Below, piece after piece: positions 34,147 through 46,944 of a stretch of 64,000 nt of DNA. Origin of the DNA: Rhyacophila brunnea (lineage: Eukaryota > Arthropoda > Insecta > Trichoptera > Rhyacophilidae). Numbering within the stretch: position 1 is the first letter of the stretch; the number at the start of each line of letters is the position of its first letter. Below the pieces are notes generated by a model that was not told the DNA's origin, made no database searches, and saw only the letters and a program-made list of their open reading frames with translations. Location of the stretch: positions 744,001-808,000 of the forward strand of contig JAGYXB010000687.1 of the NCBI GenBank assembly GCA_022495005.1, written 5' to 3'. The translations under genes were made by a program, and so were the position numbers.

Positions 34147-37009
34147 GTGAATTATATTATGTGGTTCAAGTTTTATGAATTACGAAAAGGGTGAGTTTAA
34201 TCAATGCATCTGAATTACTAAATTTCACGAAATTCCCATAAAACGTTCAAATAACTTTAAAGTAATTCTTTTCGACCTACTCCCTTTTCCTTTAGTGTGC
34301 GGATTTGTTTCTTTCAGACACTTAATACGTCATGAGAATACGTGGAAGTACTTGTACAAAAATATTGTCCTCTAATCTTTTCCTGTTAGCTATCGCCTAT
34401 CGGTAATCGTTTTTGACTAGTCGAAGGACGGAAAATAGGTTCATGACTACAGTACCTACGAATAATTCCAGCCGCGAGGACATTAATTGACTTGAGAAAA
34501 TTTCATTCGTTTTAAATGTCTTTTCTGCCATTCGTGAATCGGCTTGGTGGTTTCGGCCATTTTCCCTTCGTACAATTATTAAAAAAAAAACAAAAAAATA
34601 CCCGACAGGATACAACATAACTTTGTTACGCTTGATCCACATATAGATATTTTTGATAAATTTAAAATAAATAAAAAAAATCTATATTACGAATAACGTT
34701 CAATTTTTGTAGAGTGAAAAATATTTATTTTCTTGAAAAAGAACCGTTTTAAGGATATATTATTTGAAAGAAAAAATGGTTCCATATCTTTTGGTAAAAT
34801 ATGAACGATTTGAAAACTCGAAGAAAATGTTCAACATGTTTGACGTAGGAAATGACAATGTTGTCGATCGGAAATCTTTTTTGGCGATAACATGAAATGA
34901 AAAAAAAACATGTATATAGTAACACTTTATAAAATAATATTTACCTACTTACATAAGTTTCACCTTCTACCCGATATATTATGCTATAATATAAATATTA
35001 TACATTATATTATATAACATTAAAATATTATATAACAAAAACATAAATAGAAGTAACTGCTATAAACTGTAGAACTATTCATTTTAACTGCATGAAGCCA
35101 TACCTGATTATGTTATTGAAGTGCTGGTTTTCATCGAAGCACAAGAGGCGCTCACTTTCTACAAAATTAGTGAGGTAGTAATTGTTTTGTGCTACTCATT
35201 AGACCTTTATATAAAATCTTTATTTCAATATTTGATTACACGTAATTTGAAAAACCTCAGAAACCTAGATATTAGATAATATAACCTTTAAAATTTAACG
35301 AATTGAAATTGCACCCATATCTATCACAAGCCGGACAGTGAGATTTACTAATTAAGCTACCAATACAAATGCTATACATGCAAAAATTCTTTACAAGTAA
35401 TATGTATTCGTGATGTTATTTATTTTTTTCTTAATATTGTCAACTATTTTCAAAATCGAGATTGTTTGTTCTATCAAGGTGTAAAACTAACTTGCCATTG
35501 GTGATGGCAATTGGGAGGCCAATAACTCTGATCAACCAAATCGTTTTTAATATTGATATTATATTCCACCTACAGTTTATAAGGTGGACGACATTTTATA
35601 AATTCTTCAACCAGGGTCTACTTCCATGAACCTACTTAGTTTATAATTTTTGTATTTACTCGTTATACTTTTTTTCAATACTGCTTCTATTTCTATTTCT
35701 TTATTTTTTGTCATGCCACCCTGCGAAAGTCTTGAATTCGTAATTTATAGACTTTACTATAATATGTAAATAAATAATCAATTTTGTATTGGTCAATGAC
35801 AAATATTTTTAAGACAGTTTTTTAGAACTTTAAAACAATGTCCATTTGTTTACGGACAAATGTCACTTGGTTTGGACTAGAATATTAATAATAAGGTTCA
35901 TATTTTATAAAGCTTTAAACAATTCACATCCATCAGTTGAATACAATAGTTGAAATCGTATGAACAAGTTAGCTTTGATAAACTTTTAAGCTAATTAAAT
36001 AACGTAAAGAACTATTCAACTACGAAATTCTTTTTTATGTCTATTTTTATAATACAGGTGTTAATTAAAGCTGTTGCTATTCTATTGAATACAGCCGTCG
36101 CCTAAAATATTACGCTATGTTAACTTTAGTCATTCAGTAAAAATAGTCTCGGCTTAAAGTTTTAATTAATAAAATAACTTACAATGCGGACAGTGCGTAA
36201 ACCGCACTTTGTCATGTATTTGTATCGTAATGAACACAGAGATTGCGCTGACTACTATACAACATTGTAGGTACATATTATATTATATATTTATGAATGA
36301 CCATACAATTTATCAATGAATAAAAAATCTACGTAATAGCCGTGAAAGTTCTCTATTAACGTATTGCAGAGATTGTTTGCTAAAATCATCTTTTATCGAC
36401 ATAATTCAACACGCAGATAATATGTTAATGTAAATACTATTTATAATATAGAGATATCTTTATATAATCCTGTTTATTGTTATCTATCAGCTAAAAACTT
36501 TTGCGGAATAAACCATTCGAAAATATAAGAAAAGACAAAATCATAGTTACTAAGAAAATCAATAGTATGTCCTCATCTCATCGTCGTATATAGGGTGAAT
36601 AATTGAACAGTGTACCTATATTTTGTACTACGTAAAGATAAAGTTAACAGATATACGCAATGAAAAAATAGAGTCATTCGTATTATTAATTGAACGGTTT
36701 CTCAACCCGCGTCTCATCCCATATTGTCGCAAATTATTAACAAAGAATTTTTTCGGTTCTTTTGGAATAGAATATCTATAATCAAGATCAATTCTATTAA
36801 AAGTCTACTAAATTTTTATTAATAACGTAGTCTATAAGCTGAGCAAGTTTATCAATAATAGTCTAGTCGTTTTCGAGTTATAATCAAACACAATGACATA
36901 TTATATAGACAGATTCTTTTTCTCTCATATTTTTGGTTTTAGTTATTTTTTTTAATTCTTCTTTCTTGAGTTATTTACGATGACAGGTGTTTCAAGATAT
37001 AATCACATC
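34147..37009. other. No gene recognised
   Basis: Nearly 3 kb of AT-rich sequence without terminal repeats, tRNA-like boxes or protein-like ORFs. The 81-codon minus-strand ORF at 34397-34642 has no motif. Confidence 0.5.
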
Positions 37010-37091
37010 ATCGGAACGGTCGATCAAGTATATGTTTTTTTTCTACCAAAGATGTCACGCCGACGCTATGTGCGACAGTCCATTAAGTCAC

Positions 37092-37600
37092 ATGCGTTTT
37101 TTGAATGACAAAAAAACACACTGACAAATTCGACGTATTGCAGTGGAGACAAATTTCTATGTGCGTCCGGGCCTATCGATATAATTGTTTGAATTTTAGA
37201 TTTGTATAGATTATAACACCCATGATGGCCGCGCGGCTTAAAAGCGTACTTCAGTGAAACGGCAAATAATTTTCAACAGTAGGTGCGACGAAATTGCTCA
37301 CTAGTCGCCAATCGGAGACGGACAGTCAAGGTGTCCGCACGTCAATTTGTTTTGTCATGGCGTTGGATGAAAATATTCTTCTTGTAAAGATGACTAAAAA
37401 ACTTTACGTATGTACTTAAAAAAGAAAACATGTCAATGAATATACTATTATTATAAGTAATATAACAATAAACATAACATTAAATAGACGCATGTTGGAT
37501 TTTTATGATAAATTATATTTCGTTCGGCACGCGTCATTTGCACAATCCGCGCATCGCCTAGCCACGATCTTTTTAGACCATGCCTCAACTGAAGTATAGC
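37092..37600 (+). repeat. Interspersed repeat, copy 2 (partners at 6942-7022 and 2225-2605)
   Basis: 37092-37172 matches 6942-7022, and 37240-37600 matches 2225-2605 in the same orientation. This copy runs directly into a SINE family-3 tRNA-like head at about 37583, whereas copy 1 ends inside that head. The ~360-bp block and the SINE may therefore form one longer element. Confidence 0.7.
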
Positions 37601-37830
37601 CTTAAGCGTTGGCCTATTACGTCGTGGATCCTAGGCTTGAATCCTGGGTCTGACAAGTACACATATTGTTTTTCAATTTGTGTATGAGTCAGAGTATGGA
37701 CCTAATAGGTTGAGCAAGTGGCTGACATCCATTTCTCGTAAAAATAAAATCTGTCAATACAAACCTCCACTCTGTTAAGGCCCATACGATCTTACTAGGA
37801 TCGGACATGGTCGAAAGAAAGAAGAAGAAA
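37583..37830 (+). mobile_element. SINE family 3, most complete copy
   Basis: The tRNA-like head starts at tgcctcaactgaagtatagc and has a B-box-like GGCTTGAATCC (37634-37644; two differences from GGTTCGAATCC). The body (ttgtttttcaatttgtgtatg, then gagtatggacctaataggtt and cttactaggatcggacatgg) is shared with 30706-30900 and partly with 44300-44370. It ends in a purine-rich gaaagaaagaagaag tail. Confidence 0.7.
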
Positions 37831-38673
37831 GAATAGATTATTATATTAAATTGAAAACTATATAATACAAGGATATGGTTATACATACAGTATTATAATT
37901 ATGTACTTTATACGTACATTGAAATGCTATTATCAATGTGTATACAAGTTAGTATTGCATCTCATCTTGACCACCCTAATATACCATACCCAATCGACTT
38001 GCCAATACAATTTGATTACAATGTTGTTAGCATGGATGTGCGCTTTGAAATCAATTTAGCTTTGTTGTTTCGCCGTCTAACATAAAGCAAACTTTATTAT
38101 TACATCTAGGAAATGTGTGCCACGTGCAACTAAAATGGGAAAACTAACGAATGAAATGAAAGCGGGATACAATATCGATGATCCTCCCAAAAACAAAACT
38201 AGTCGAACTTAGAATGTGAACGCTTGAAATTAAGTTAGTAAACATTGTGATAATGGTTATCCACTTTTATATACTCACTCGTATTAAAATAATCATAATG
38301 AATATTTTGTCATGGCTGATACTCTATTTATCAAATACACCATTTCTACTAATAACTTTTAAATTTTCAACACAAATTAATGAATAATTTACTTGTATTA
38401 TTTGCTTGCGGAGTGGGCAAGCTAAATTTGAATAACTTATTTACAAATAATTATATATTAGTGTAATAATAATATTCCATGGCGTATTATTTTAAATTCA
38501 CAACTGAATACAAGTACTACACCATAAACATTGTTGTTCACATAAATAACAGGCAGATATAAATGTTAATCCAATTCATTAAAATATATATATATGGAAA
38601 TACTTCTATGTTTTATGTATGTTAGGTAACTTCCAAGTTTTATTATGATATTTTTATGCGACAACTAAGTATA

Positions 38674-39045
38674 CAGGCGGCCCTCGACTTTCGAACTATA
38701 CTTTCGCACAATTCGCTATTTCGTATATTTCTTAAAATTTAGATTTTTGTTGATGCAAAAACTGTGCGCTTCCATGTAGTCGTTTCTCTCTCCTTCGCTC
38801 CCCGCCACCTTCTCAAATACATATTATGTAAAATGGTGATATTTAACTATCTCTTGAGAAGTTTATAAAGAAAACACTTGATTAATATAGGCCTCGTTAA
38901 CTTTATTATACCCGTGGATAAATAAATATTTTAAAGTACATACTACATTTTTTGATGGTTTTTTTACATCCCTCTACGTTCGAACATTCAACATTCGAAT
39001 ACATTTTCAGAAACCAATTATTATGTCCGAAAGTCGAGGGCCGAA
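38674..39045. mobile_element. Tigger-derived MITE
   Basis: The left end TA-CAGGCGGCCCTCGACTTTCG matches the Tigger at 27613. The right end carries ttcgaacattcaacattcg, then accaattat and gaaagtcgagggcc, also matching, though the final bases have decayed. Internal sequence near the right (gttcgaacattc, ctttattatacc, ggataaataaatatttt) parallels the 3' UTR of the larger element. It retains no transposase. It is an internal-deletion derivative about 370 bp long. Confidence 0.85.
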
Positions 39046-39380
39046 TAATATATGTATACATATTATTATAATATTAAAAACTTCTATTAATTAGTATTAT
39101 AATAATTTAATCATTTGCAGTTCGTTTCAGATATTATAATCCTTTCATTTTTATTTAAATGTGATATTTTAGTGTAGGTACATTAGGAACTAACTATTCA
39201 TTTGGAAAAACCGTTATTTTGTTTGAACAATGTAACAATAATTGTGCGAAAAAAATTAGACGAAATAAACGGAAATAGAAAGTTTCCACTAAAATATTAA
39301 ATTGACAATAATGTATGAACACTTCTTATAGATTTTTATGCTGATATTAGTTCATCGATTTGCCGTTAGCACACCGTCTG

Positions 39381-40777
39381 TTAAGGGGGGACATGCTCGT
39401 CGAAGGTCAAAATTGAGTTTTTATTGTATTTTCAAACCATGATCCTGGACACTCCTCAAACGTTGTAGATAATCTATTTATATAATTTGAAGCCTTATTA
39501 TCCTTTATAGTTATTTTAAACATTTGATGACTGCATAAAGTATTTTTGTTACATAAAATAGTATTCTTTTAAACCTCTCGCTCTAATGTTTTAGAATATA
39601 GTCATATTTCGGTACATAACTGTGCAGTGGTGTTAAAATTTTTTACATTTATTAATTTTAAACGCATTTATAAAACCATTAGTATAATTTATTACGAGAT
39701 AATTTTTGTAAAATATTCACGATAAAAAATTATATTGATAATCTCTGTGATCCCAAATTTGACAGAATTAGGCATTTTATTATTCAAAAAATCGGCAAGA
39801 TTAAACATTTTGAAGATGATTCTAAAGATATTTATTATAAGCTATGTCTTTGACATTCAAGTGTGATAAAAATCTTATGAATAATGATTGCTTTATAATA
39901 ATTATTGACCTAAGAATAAGGTAGTGTTTTTTTGAAATACGCCATTTCTTTTGTCATTCCCTAGTGGTTAAGCTACAACATACGGCCGTAGCCATAAAAT
40001 GACAAACTATAATTAAAATAGGGAGTAAAATTATGTTAACGCGCGTGTTTGAACATGTACCTAACCGAATTTTTTTAAATTTTTTTTTAAACGGTACATG
40101 TTCAAACACGCGCGTCAATATCATTTTACTCCCTACTTCAATTATAGTTTGTCAATTTATGGCTACGGCCGTATGTTGTAGCTTAACCACTGGGGAATGA
40201 CAAAAGAAATGGCGTATTTCAAAAAAACACTACCTTATTCTTAGGTCAATAATTATTATAAAGCAATCATTATTCATAAGATGTTTATCACACTTGAATG
40301 GTCAAAAATATAGTTTATAATAAATATCTTTAGAATCATCTTGAAATATGTTATTCTTGCCGATTTTTTGAATAATAAAATGCCTAATTCTTGTCAAATT
40401 TGGGATCACAGAGATTATCAAAATAATTTTTTATCGTGAATATTTTACAAAAATTATCTCGTAATAAATTATGCTAATGGTTTTATAAATACGTTTAAAA
40501 ATTAATACATGTAAAAAATCTTAACACCACTGCACAGTTATGTACCGAAATATGACTATATTCTAAAACATTAGAGCGAGAGGTTTAAAAGAATACTATT
40601 TTATGTAACAAAAATACTTTATGCAGTCATCAAATGTTTAAAATAACTATAAAGGATAATAAGGCTTCAAAATTATATAAATAGATTATCTACAACGTTT
40701 AAGGAGTGTCCAGGATCATGGTTTGAAAATACAATAAAAACTCAATTTTGACCTTCGACGAGCATGTCCCCCCTTAA
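39381..40777. mobile_element. 1.4-kb near-perfect palindrome derived from the TTAA MITE
   Basis: TTAA at 39381-39384 and 40774-40777, then six G on the left and six C on the right. Two ~690-bp arms are inverted copies across their whole length, from GGGGGGACATGCTCGTCGAA to the centre near 40079, where ctaaccgaa and an A/T-rich loop remain. Only scattered substitutions and small indels separate the arms. Each arm equals almost the whole element at 10851-11623, so the right terminus of an ordinary copy was replaced by an inverted copy of the left part. It is non-coding. Confidence 0.92.
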
Positions 40778-40948
40778 TACATTTTTAATTTTTTGTCACG
40801 TTGTTTCGTCATCTATGGTTCTCCACCGCTCATCCAAAAAATATTAATCAATAGTTATACAATGACATTAATATATTTAATAGTAACTTCAATCTTATTC
40901 TACAAATATTTATGTATCTGTCGTTGATCGTTTTTTTTTACTATACAT

Positions 40949-41994
40949 CAGTGGTTTCCAAACTTTATGTTACTACGCCTCCCTTTAAAAAAATCTAATC
41001 TTGGCGCCTTCCCCCCCTTTATATCATTAAATAATGCAGACACCTTTTAAAATAGTCAACAATGTACTAAACAATGTACTTATACAAAAATTAAAGAAAA
41101 ATTTGTTTATTTTGTTTATTAGCACAATCAATTTCAATAGTAGCCAATCCAAAATCATTATAGTTCATTGACAAATGGATTCTATCATGGGCCCCACATC
41201 CTGAAGCGGGCCCCCAGGTCAGGATCTTTGGCCAGCCCACCTACTTATCGCTGAAGTTAAGGGCAGTGTGGTGCTATAATGCAGTGGTTCCTACATTTTA
41301 CACGGTAGTTATCATATAAGTATATCAGTTAATATATTGGTGTCACGTCAAATTGCAACGCACTACCACATATTTAAAATATTTAATAGTCCTGAAACAA
41401 AGCAGCACTTCTTTACTATTAATAAAATAATGTGAAAAGTGCATTAGCAAACTAACCAAGAACTCGGTAAATAGAGTTTTGTTTGCCTCAATATAACCTG
41501 GCGCAGAAATCATTTAAAAGTGAAAACATGGCGAACTTTTTTTTTGTAATTTTGATTTCCAAAGCTCCAATTGTTTATGAATATCTACACTTTGTCTTTT
41601 TAAATCAGTGAATGCATTAGTGGTCCTTGCATTGATGAATTCACAAAAGTTATATTTTAAATTTCAAGGAAATAGACAAGTTTAACAACAAAATTATCGT
41701 TCCTCAACAAATTTGCCTCAAATTTCAATACGATGATTTGACCTTTTGATATCATTTTTTCACGAGATAGCCAGCGCGCTTCACAAAAGTAAAGAAGTGA
41801 GGTATTATAAAATTAGTCTCCATATTTTCTGACAGCTTTGCAAACAACCTTTTATATGAATGTTTTTGATGTAGTTTATGACTAGCGGCCGTTTTATAAG
41901 CTATGCATTTGCAAACCTGTGGCTACATTGATTGTATTAAACTGTTCGCGCCTTCCTTTGCAACACTCCGCACCTCCCAGTTTGCAAATCGCTG
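40949..41994. mobile_element. Non-autonomous hAT element with 8-bp TSD
   Basis: Exact TSD ctatacat (40941-40948 and 41995-42002). TIRs are CAGTGGTTTCCAAACTTT on the left and CAGCGATTTGCAAACTGGGA (inverted right). The subterminal GC-rich cttggcgccttcccccc is hAT-like. The 1046-bp interior is AT-rich and has no ORF with transposase motifs, although it carries a block (41186-41300) also present at 3286-3712. It may be a decayed autonomous copy or a large MITE. Confidence 0.92.
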
Positions 41995-42002
41995 CTATAC
42001 AT

Positions 42003-44590
42003 AATTAAAACTTTACAGTTTAAGTAAAGTATTGTACTAGCTATCGATTGCTTGAATTTTCCGTATAAGTAAATACTAACAATAATCCATTTATTGAAAG
42101 AGATTTTATCAGTTGCTAGGTAAAATGCAACACTAAATAAGTTTATCCTATTTACAGCCAGTGAATCAAAAGTAGGTCAAACAAAACGGTAGTAGTTATC
42201 GATTAACTAAGGTAAAAGCGGAAAGTACTTACTTTTATCTTCCTCCCGGAAATATCCCGGCTGTAATTACTCATTTCACTATCAAACTAAACAGAAGTTG
42301 GCGGTTTAGATTTTCTGGGATGCGAAAGATGTCTCCGACAGCATCCCGCATCTCACTTTGACCCCTTTTACAGTGGCGTGTCTGACAGAGATATCACTAA
42401 ATTGTCACAATACAATTTAATGCATATTATTTTAAGACGTCTACCAAACTTATTACTGTACCGGAATTTATATTATGCTATATTATAGGTGATAGTTGCT
42501 ACAAGTACACTTAAATACTGAAAAGCGAATTTAATTTAATATCTGAGTTAGTTCTGTATTAAACATGCTCATAATTGACAAATCACAAACGTTTTCTTTA
42601 AAGCAGTGTAAAAAGATCATTTTAATACATCTTACTAACTTAAAAAAAATAGAACAGTGGAATCAAAATAATAATTCATAGAAAAATAATGATGGTACTA
42701 TTTCATTTTCCCGCCAACAGTAATTTGCGACCTACAAACTTATCTGGAGAATGAGATGGGTGAGCCACTGTCATGTAACACTTAAAACATAAGACATCAC
42801 TTTTTCCGTAGATTCAACGCCACTTCTCATGTCTCTAACCATTCAGATTCCATGCTGTATGGTGATCATCCTCAAAGCTGGAATCCGTGATGCTAAAATC
42901 CTGTTGTCTAATCCAAATATCTAACTTGGATTACAGAGTTACATGTGAAGATGATCGGACCATCGTCTCGAATAACGGATACAGACGATCGGTTCGGACT
43001 GTGGAAAATGCCATTATGTGAAGCTCCCATTTGTCATCAAATCCATCACTGTTGCGTCATTTGCTAATAATTTTGATTGTTTGTAAGCCACTTGTATTGG
43101 TGTACCATTTAGTACATCTATGGGTGTACCCCTGAGCCCTGTCGCACATACAAACTCTTCTCGACTGCAACACGTTGAATTTGCCAATTTGATTTTGTTG
43201 TCATTCACAAACCACGTCTAACTTAATGCACTGCCGCACATAGTGTTAATGTGACATTTTCGATATAAAAAAAGATTGCATGCAATAAATTTCACCTGAT
43301 ATAGATAGATAGACCATAACAAAGCATGAGACCCCTATTTTCATGTAAGACGTGTCCATTAAATATTTATTTTAATGGGATTGAAAAACGATTGGTCCAT
43401 GGTCTGGATACAAACAAATATTGAAAAAATATTTTGTAAAATTTCCAGATACAAAATTCAGACCAGCGTACCCTTTCTTAATTGACTTCAAAAGCGGCAA
43501 TTCTCTCTACTCCACTCTTCCGTTATAAATTAATATAATAATAGTTTCTGCCCTTTAATCTTGAATAATATACTATGTGACGAGTATTTTTACAATTAAT
43601 GTTTTTACAAGAAATCCGTTTAATATTGATAAATATTTTTCTCCACGTCAATGAGCCCCTCAGAACTTCCTAAACAAACAGGTTTGTGAGTTTGTCATCA
43701 ATTTTCGCAGCGCCACTTCCAACTTCACCATTTGATAGACTTTCAAATTAAATCTGTGATTTCTCATACGAATTTATTTACTTAATAATTACTTGCATAG
43801 GTAATTATTAATACATGTATATATATTATGTCATATTTATAGAAGGCTTTTTATTTATTATTTTATTTTATAAATATGTCAAAATAATAATAATATATTA
43901 TTTAAACTTGTACCCCCGTTGCATTTTTTTGGTCAAACACACACATCGCTTAATTGTATCTTATGCTATAAATTTTATGTAATATATTTATCTTTTCAAT
44001 TTTATCGAATATGAACATACTACAAAAAATTAATCTTTGAAGTGTTATTAATTAATGACACATTTTTCTTAAGTTATTAAGGATGAGTCGGATATAAATT
44101 TTATTCATCGTCCATTTGATCGTGGTTTTTTGAACACGTCATTAATTAATTAGTGAACGACACCTTCATATATTGATAAAAAAAAATGAAAAGTGTCAAA
44201 CATAATTTTCATGGAAGACATCTAAATATATTAATTAACTTTTGTTACATCGATGGTGATCGAGTAGATTTGAAGCAGTGGGTCATAGATTGGAATCCAT
44301 ATCTGAAAAATTCATAAGTAGTTTTTCCCCCCCAATATGTATTTGAATTCAGAGTATGTACCCGATAGGATTAATAATTGGGTAAAAACCTCTCGAGAAG
44401 GTCTTTTTATCGGTTAGGAAACCACTTAAACCTGCGGCCAAGATCCTCAACCAGTGGTATTTTAGTACATTTACAGACCTCAGACATGAACTGATTATTA
44501 AAGCCCCATGGTACAAGTACAAAAGTGGAACTATAACGCTGCAGGCTATATTTTTTCATATGTTTAAATACAAGTAGTCAGTGTAATTAA
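42003..44590. other. No gene recognised; one unassigned ORF
   Basis: The minus-strand ORF at 43014-43208 (64 codons, with TGLRGTPIDVLNGTPIQVAY) lies in a less AT-rich patch (42820-43220) and has a protein-like look. It matches no family I can name and may be a piece of a decayed transposon protein. The rest is AT-rich. A SINE family-3-like scrap (agagtatgtacccgatagg) lies at about 44353. Confidence 0.3.
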
Positions 44591-44599
44591 AAAAAATAA

Positions 44600-45100
44600 T
44601 ACTTAGTAATTTGATTTTCAATTCCAATTGATTTGAGTTTTATACTATTCCACTAGTATGTGTAATTTTTTGCTACCCGAGTTTCGCCTTTTGGCATTTT
44701 CAGGCACTATGCACATTCACACACACCGACAAGGAATACAGTTTTTTTTTGAGAATTATTAATAGCCATGTCCTCGCTTTTTCATACAAGGTGGTTGTTA
44801 GTAATTTTGAACAATCACAAACACTCGGGCTTTGAGAAAAACACATAAATATTGTGTCCTCACTGGAAACGGAGCCCAGAACTCCCGGGTGTAAGGCCAG
44901 CGCCTTACGTACTGCACCACGAGAGCCGCCGAATACAGTTAATTGCTATAAGGACAGTATTTACCTGTATTTGTTGACAGTGTGTATTTGCCATTGGTGA
45001 GTGCAAATATTGCCTGAAGATGCCGAGAGACGAAACTTGGGTCGTAAAAAAATACTCAAATGAAATAGCATAAAACTAAAATGAATTAGAATATTATGTG
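44600..45100. mobile_element. Inverted-repeat element split by a SINE (partner at 63.1 kb)
   Basis: The left arm (about 44610-44730: aattccaattgatttgag, ttttatactattcc, gtttcgccttttggcat, ttcaggcactat) is repeated inverted at about 44985-45095 (agttttatgctatttcattt, gtttcgtctctcggcat, cttcaggcaatat). Arms are ~110 bp and diverged. The SINE at 44744-44930 sits in the loop. The left half is also homologous to 63085-63145 plus 63545-63620. Class unknown; no TSD identified. Confidence 0.7.
44744..44930 (-). mobile_element. tRNA-derived SINE, family 1, 10-bp TSD
   Basis: Exact TSD gaatacagtt (44734-44743 and 44931-44940). Read inverted it starts GGCGGCTCTCGTGGTGCAGT with a pol III A box, then a diverged B-box region (ggctccgtttccag), the shared body (caaagcccgagtgtttgtga, ttgttcaaaattactaacaa, ccaccttgtatgaaaaag) and a poly-A end. 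This is the same family as 47019 and 57807. The weakened B box suggests it is older than those two. Confidence 0.9.
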
Positions 45101-45660
45101 TAATAATTATTGTCCATTTGATTCCCAGACCATGAAAATATCATGGCCCCTTGAGACTTTTTATACTATAAACCAATCAATAATTTAATAGGTACTTATG
45201 TAGTTTTTACACACACTAGATTATTAAGATTATGGAGAAACTCTGTAGTGTTAAAATATAATTTGTTTTATTATGTAAGTTCTATATATTTTCCAGTTAA
45301 GTTCATACACAAGTATAACCCGTCAACTTAACAATACAAAATATTATATCATACAAAGAAGCATCTGCGCTTGACGGATTGGTACGTGTATGTCAGTTTA
45401 CACACATGCAATCATTAACACTATACTTTAATCACGAAAGCTTTTGATGACAAGCTTCAGGTTAACAAACTCAGATCTGATACAGCAGGATGAGTGAAAA
45501 ATGATCCTGAAGCCGGAAACATTATACCACATTCAAAGTAAACTGCCATTGAATAAATAATGTAAACAAAACAGTGAACTGTATCGTAAACAGATCGTAT
45601 TAAAATAGAACAAAGTGGTAATTAATATTTTTTTAAATTTTAATTATCATCATCATCAGC

Positions 45661-45994
45661 CGAGGTCGTTCCACTGCTGGAAGTCCTTCCCTAGCTCCCT
45701 CCACTCTTTTCGGGCCCTAGTTCTTGTCTACCACGTACATCCATATAACATGATCTAACTATATGAGTTTGTCTATCCAGGTTTTAGGGAGTCCCTTTAG
45801 GCGTTTAGTGCCCCCTGAGTACCACCGTATGACGGCATTTGGCAACGGTTATCCACTCGCCGAGCGACATGTCCAGCCCATTGCCATTTCATCTGCTTAG
45901 CGACCTCTATCACATCGCGTAATCTTACCTGCTTCCTTATCCATTGGTTTATTTTATGTTCTTCATTCGTTATGCCCAACATGCACGTTGCCAT
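45661..45994 (-). pseudogene. LINE ORF2 C-terminal tail (degenerate)
   Basis: On the minus strand the frame opens MATCMLGITNEEHKINQWIR, then RLRDVIEVAKQMKWQWAGHV and ARRVDNR, matching the conserved LINE post-RT motif (MLGI..D...N.WIR....V.D.I......KWQWAGH.AR..D.R). After a frame change it ends RTRARKEWRELGKDFQQWND with a stop at about 45660. A TGATGATGATGATAAT tail lies at the left edge (about 45649-45661). The related fragment at 53085-53425 shares the same motif order. It is 5'-truncated with no clear TSD. Confidence 0.8.
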
Positions 45995-46944
45995 GCTACG
46001 TAATAATATTCATAACTAAAATATCATATAATCCTATAAATTCAATGACAAATTTATGTATAAATATATTTTTTATTCTCAGTAAAATAGAGTGAAATTA
46101 ATATCTATAAAAAATATATTAATATAATGTTGCCATTAAATAATTTGAGGTTAAGAACAATAATTAATATAAAGGCTGATTTACCATGAGTTATTACATC
46201 AATATTTCTTCATATGTACGAGTACCTACTATAACAATTAATAACTAAATTCATAGAATACTTGCTTGTACTTACTTTCCACGTAAAATTATAAATTGCG
46301 TAATAGGTATAAATTTTGTCGATAAAGCATAATAGCGCATGGTTTTACTGGCACCAATTGTGTGTATTTTAAACTATTCAACGTACTGTTCACACGTAAA
46401 AGTGATAACTGTCTCGCCAATCTCATTCTCCAAGAAGCTTAAGCGAGACGCGATGTTGTCATTGTATGATGTTATTTGACAAGTTGCGACGTCAAAAATG
46501 ACGTGCGCGATGTAGTTCGTTTTTTTCCGCCAGGTTCGCCACTATCTTTACACTGCGCAAGTGCATATAATGTGCAAATCCCAACTGTCGCTTGAAAATT
46601 CAAAAGCTTCTTAACTTTTCTTGATCCATTCATGCAATCTTGCAACTTATACTATGTACTACCGCGATAATAATATGTACTACGAGTATCAGCAGTAAAT
46701 CCATGCACGTGTTAACGGTATATAAATAACAAAACAATAATATTGTTTTAATGACAATGAGAATATACCAACACAGAAAAATACACACATTTAATTATTG
46801 AGTATGTGCCAAGACAGATAAATTATTTTTAATCTGCTCTCTTCTAAATAATTTTCAATAGGTTACGTCCGACCGTTTACTTTTAGCAGACAGAATAAAA
46901 ATATATTATATAAAGTCATGAACTATAATTTTTACAGTTATATG

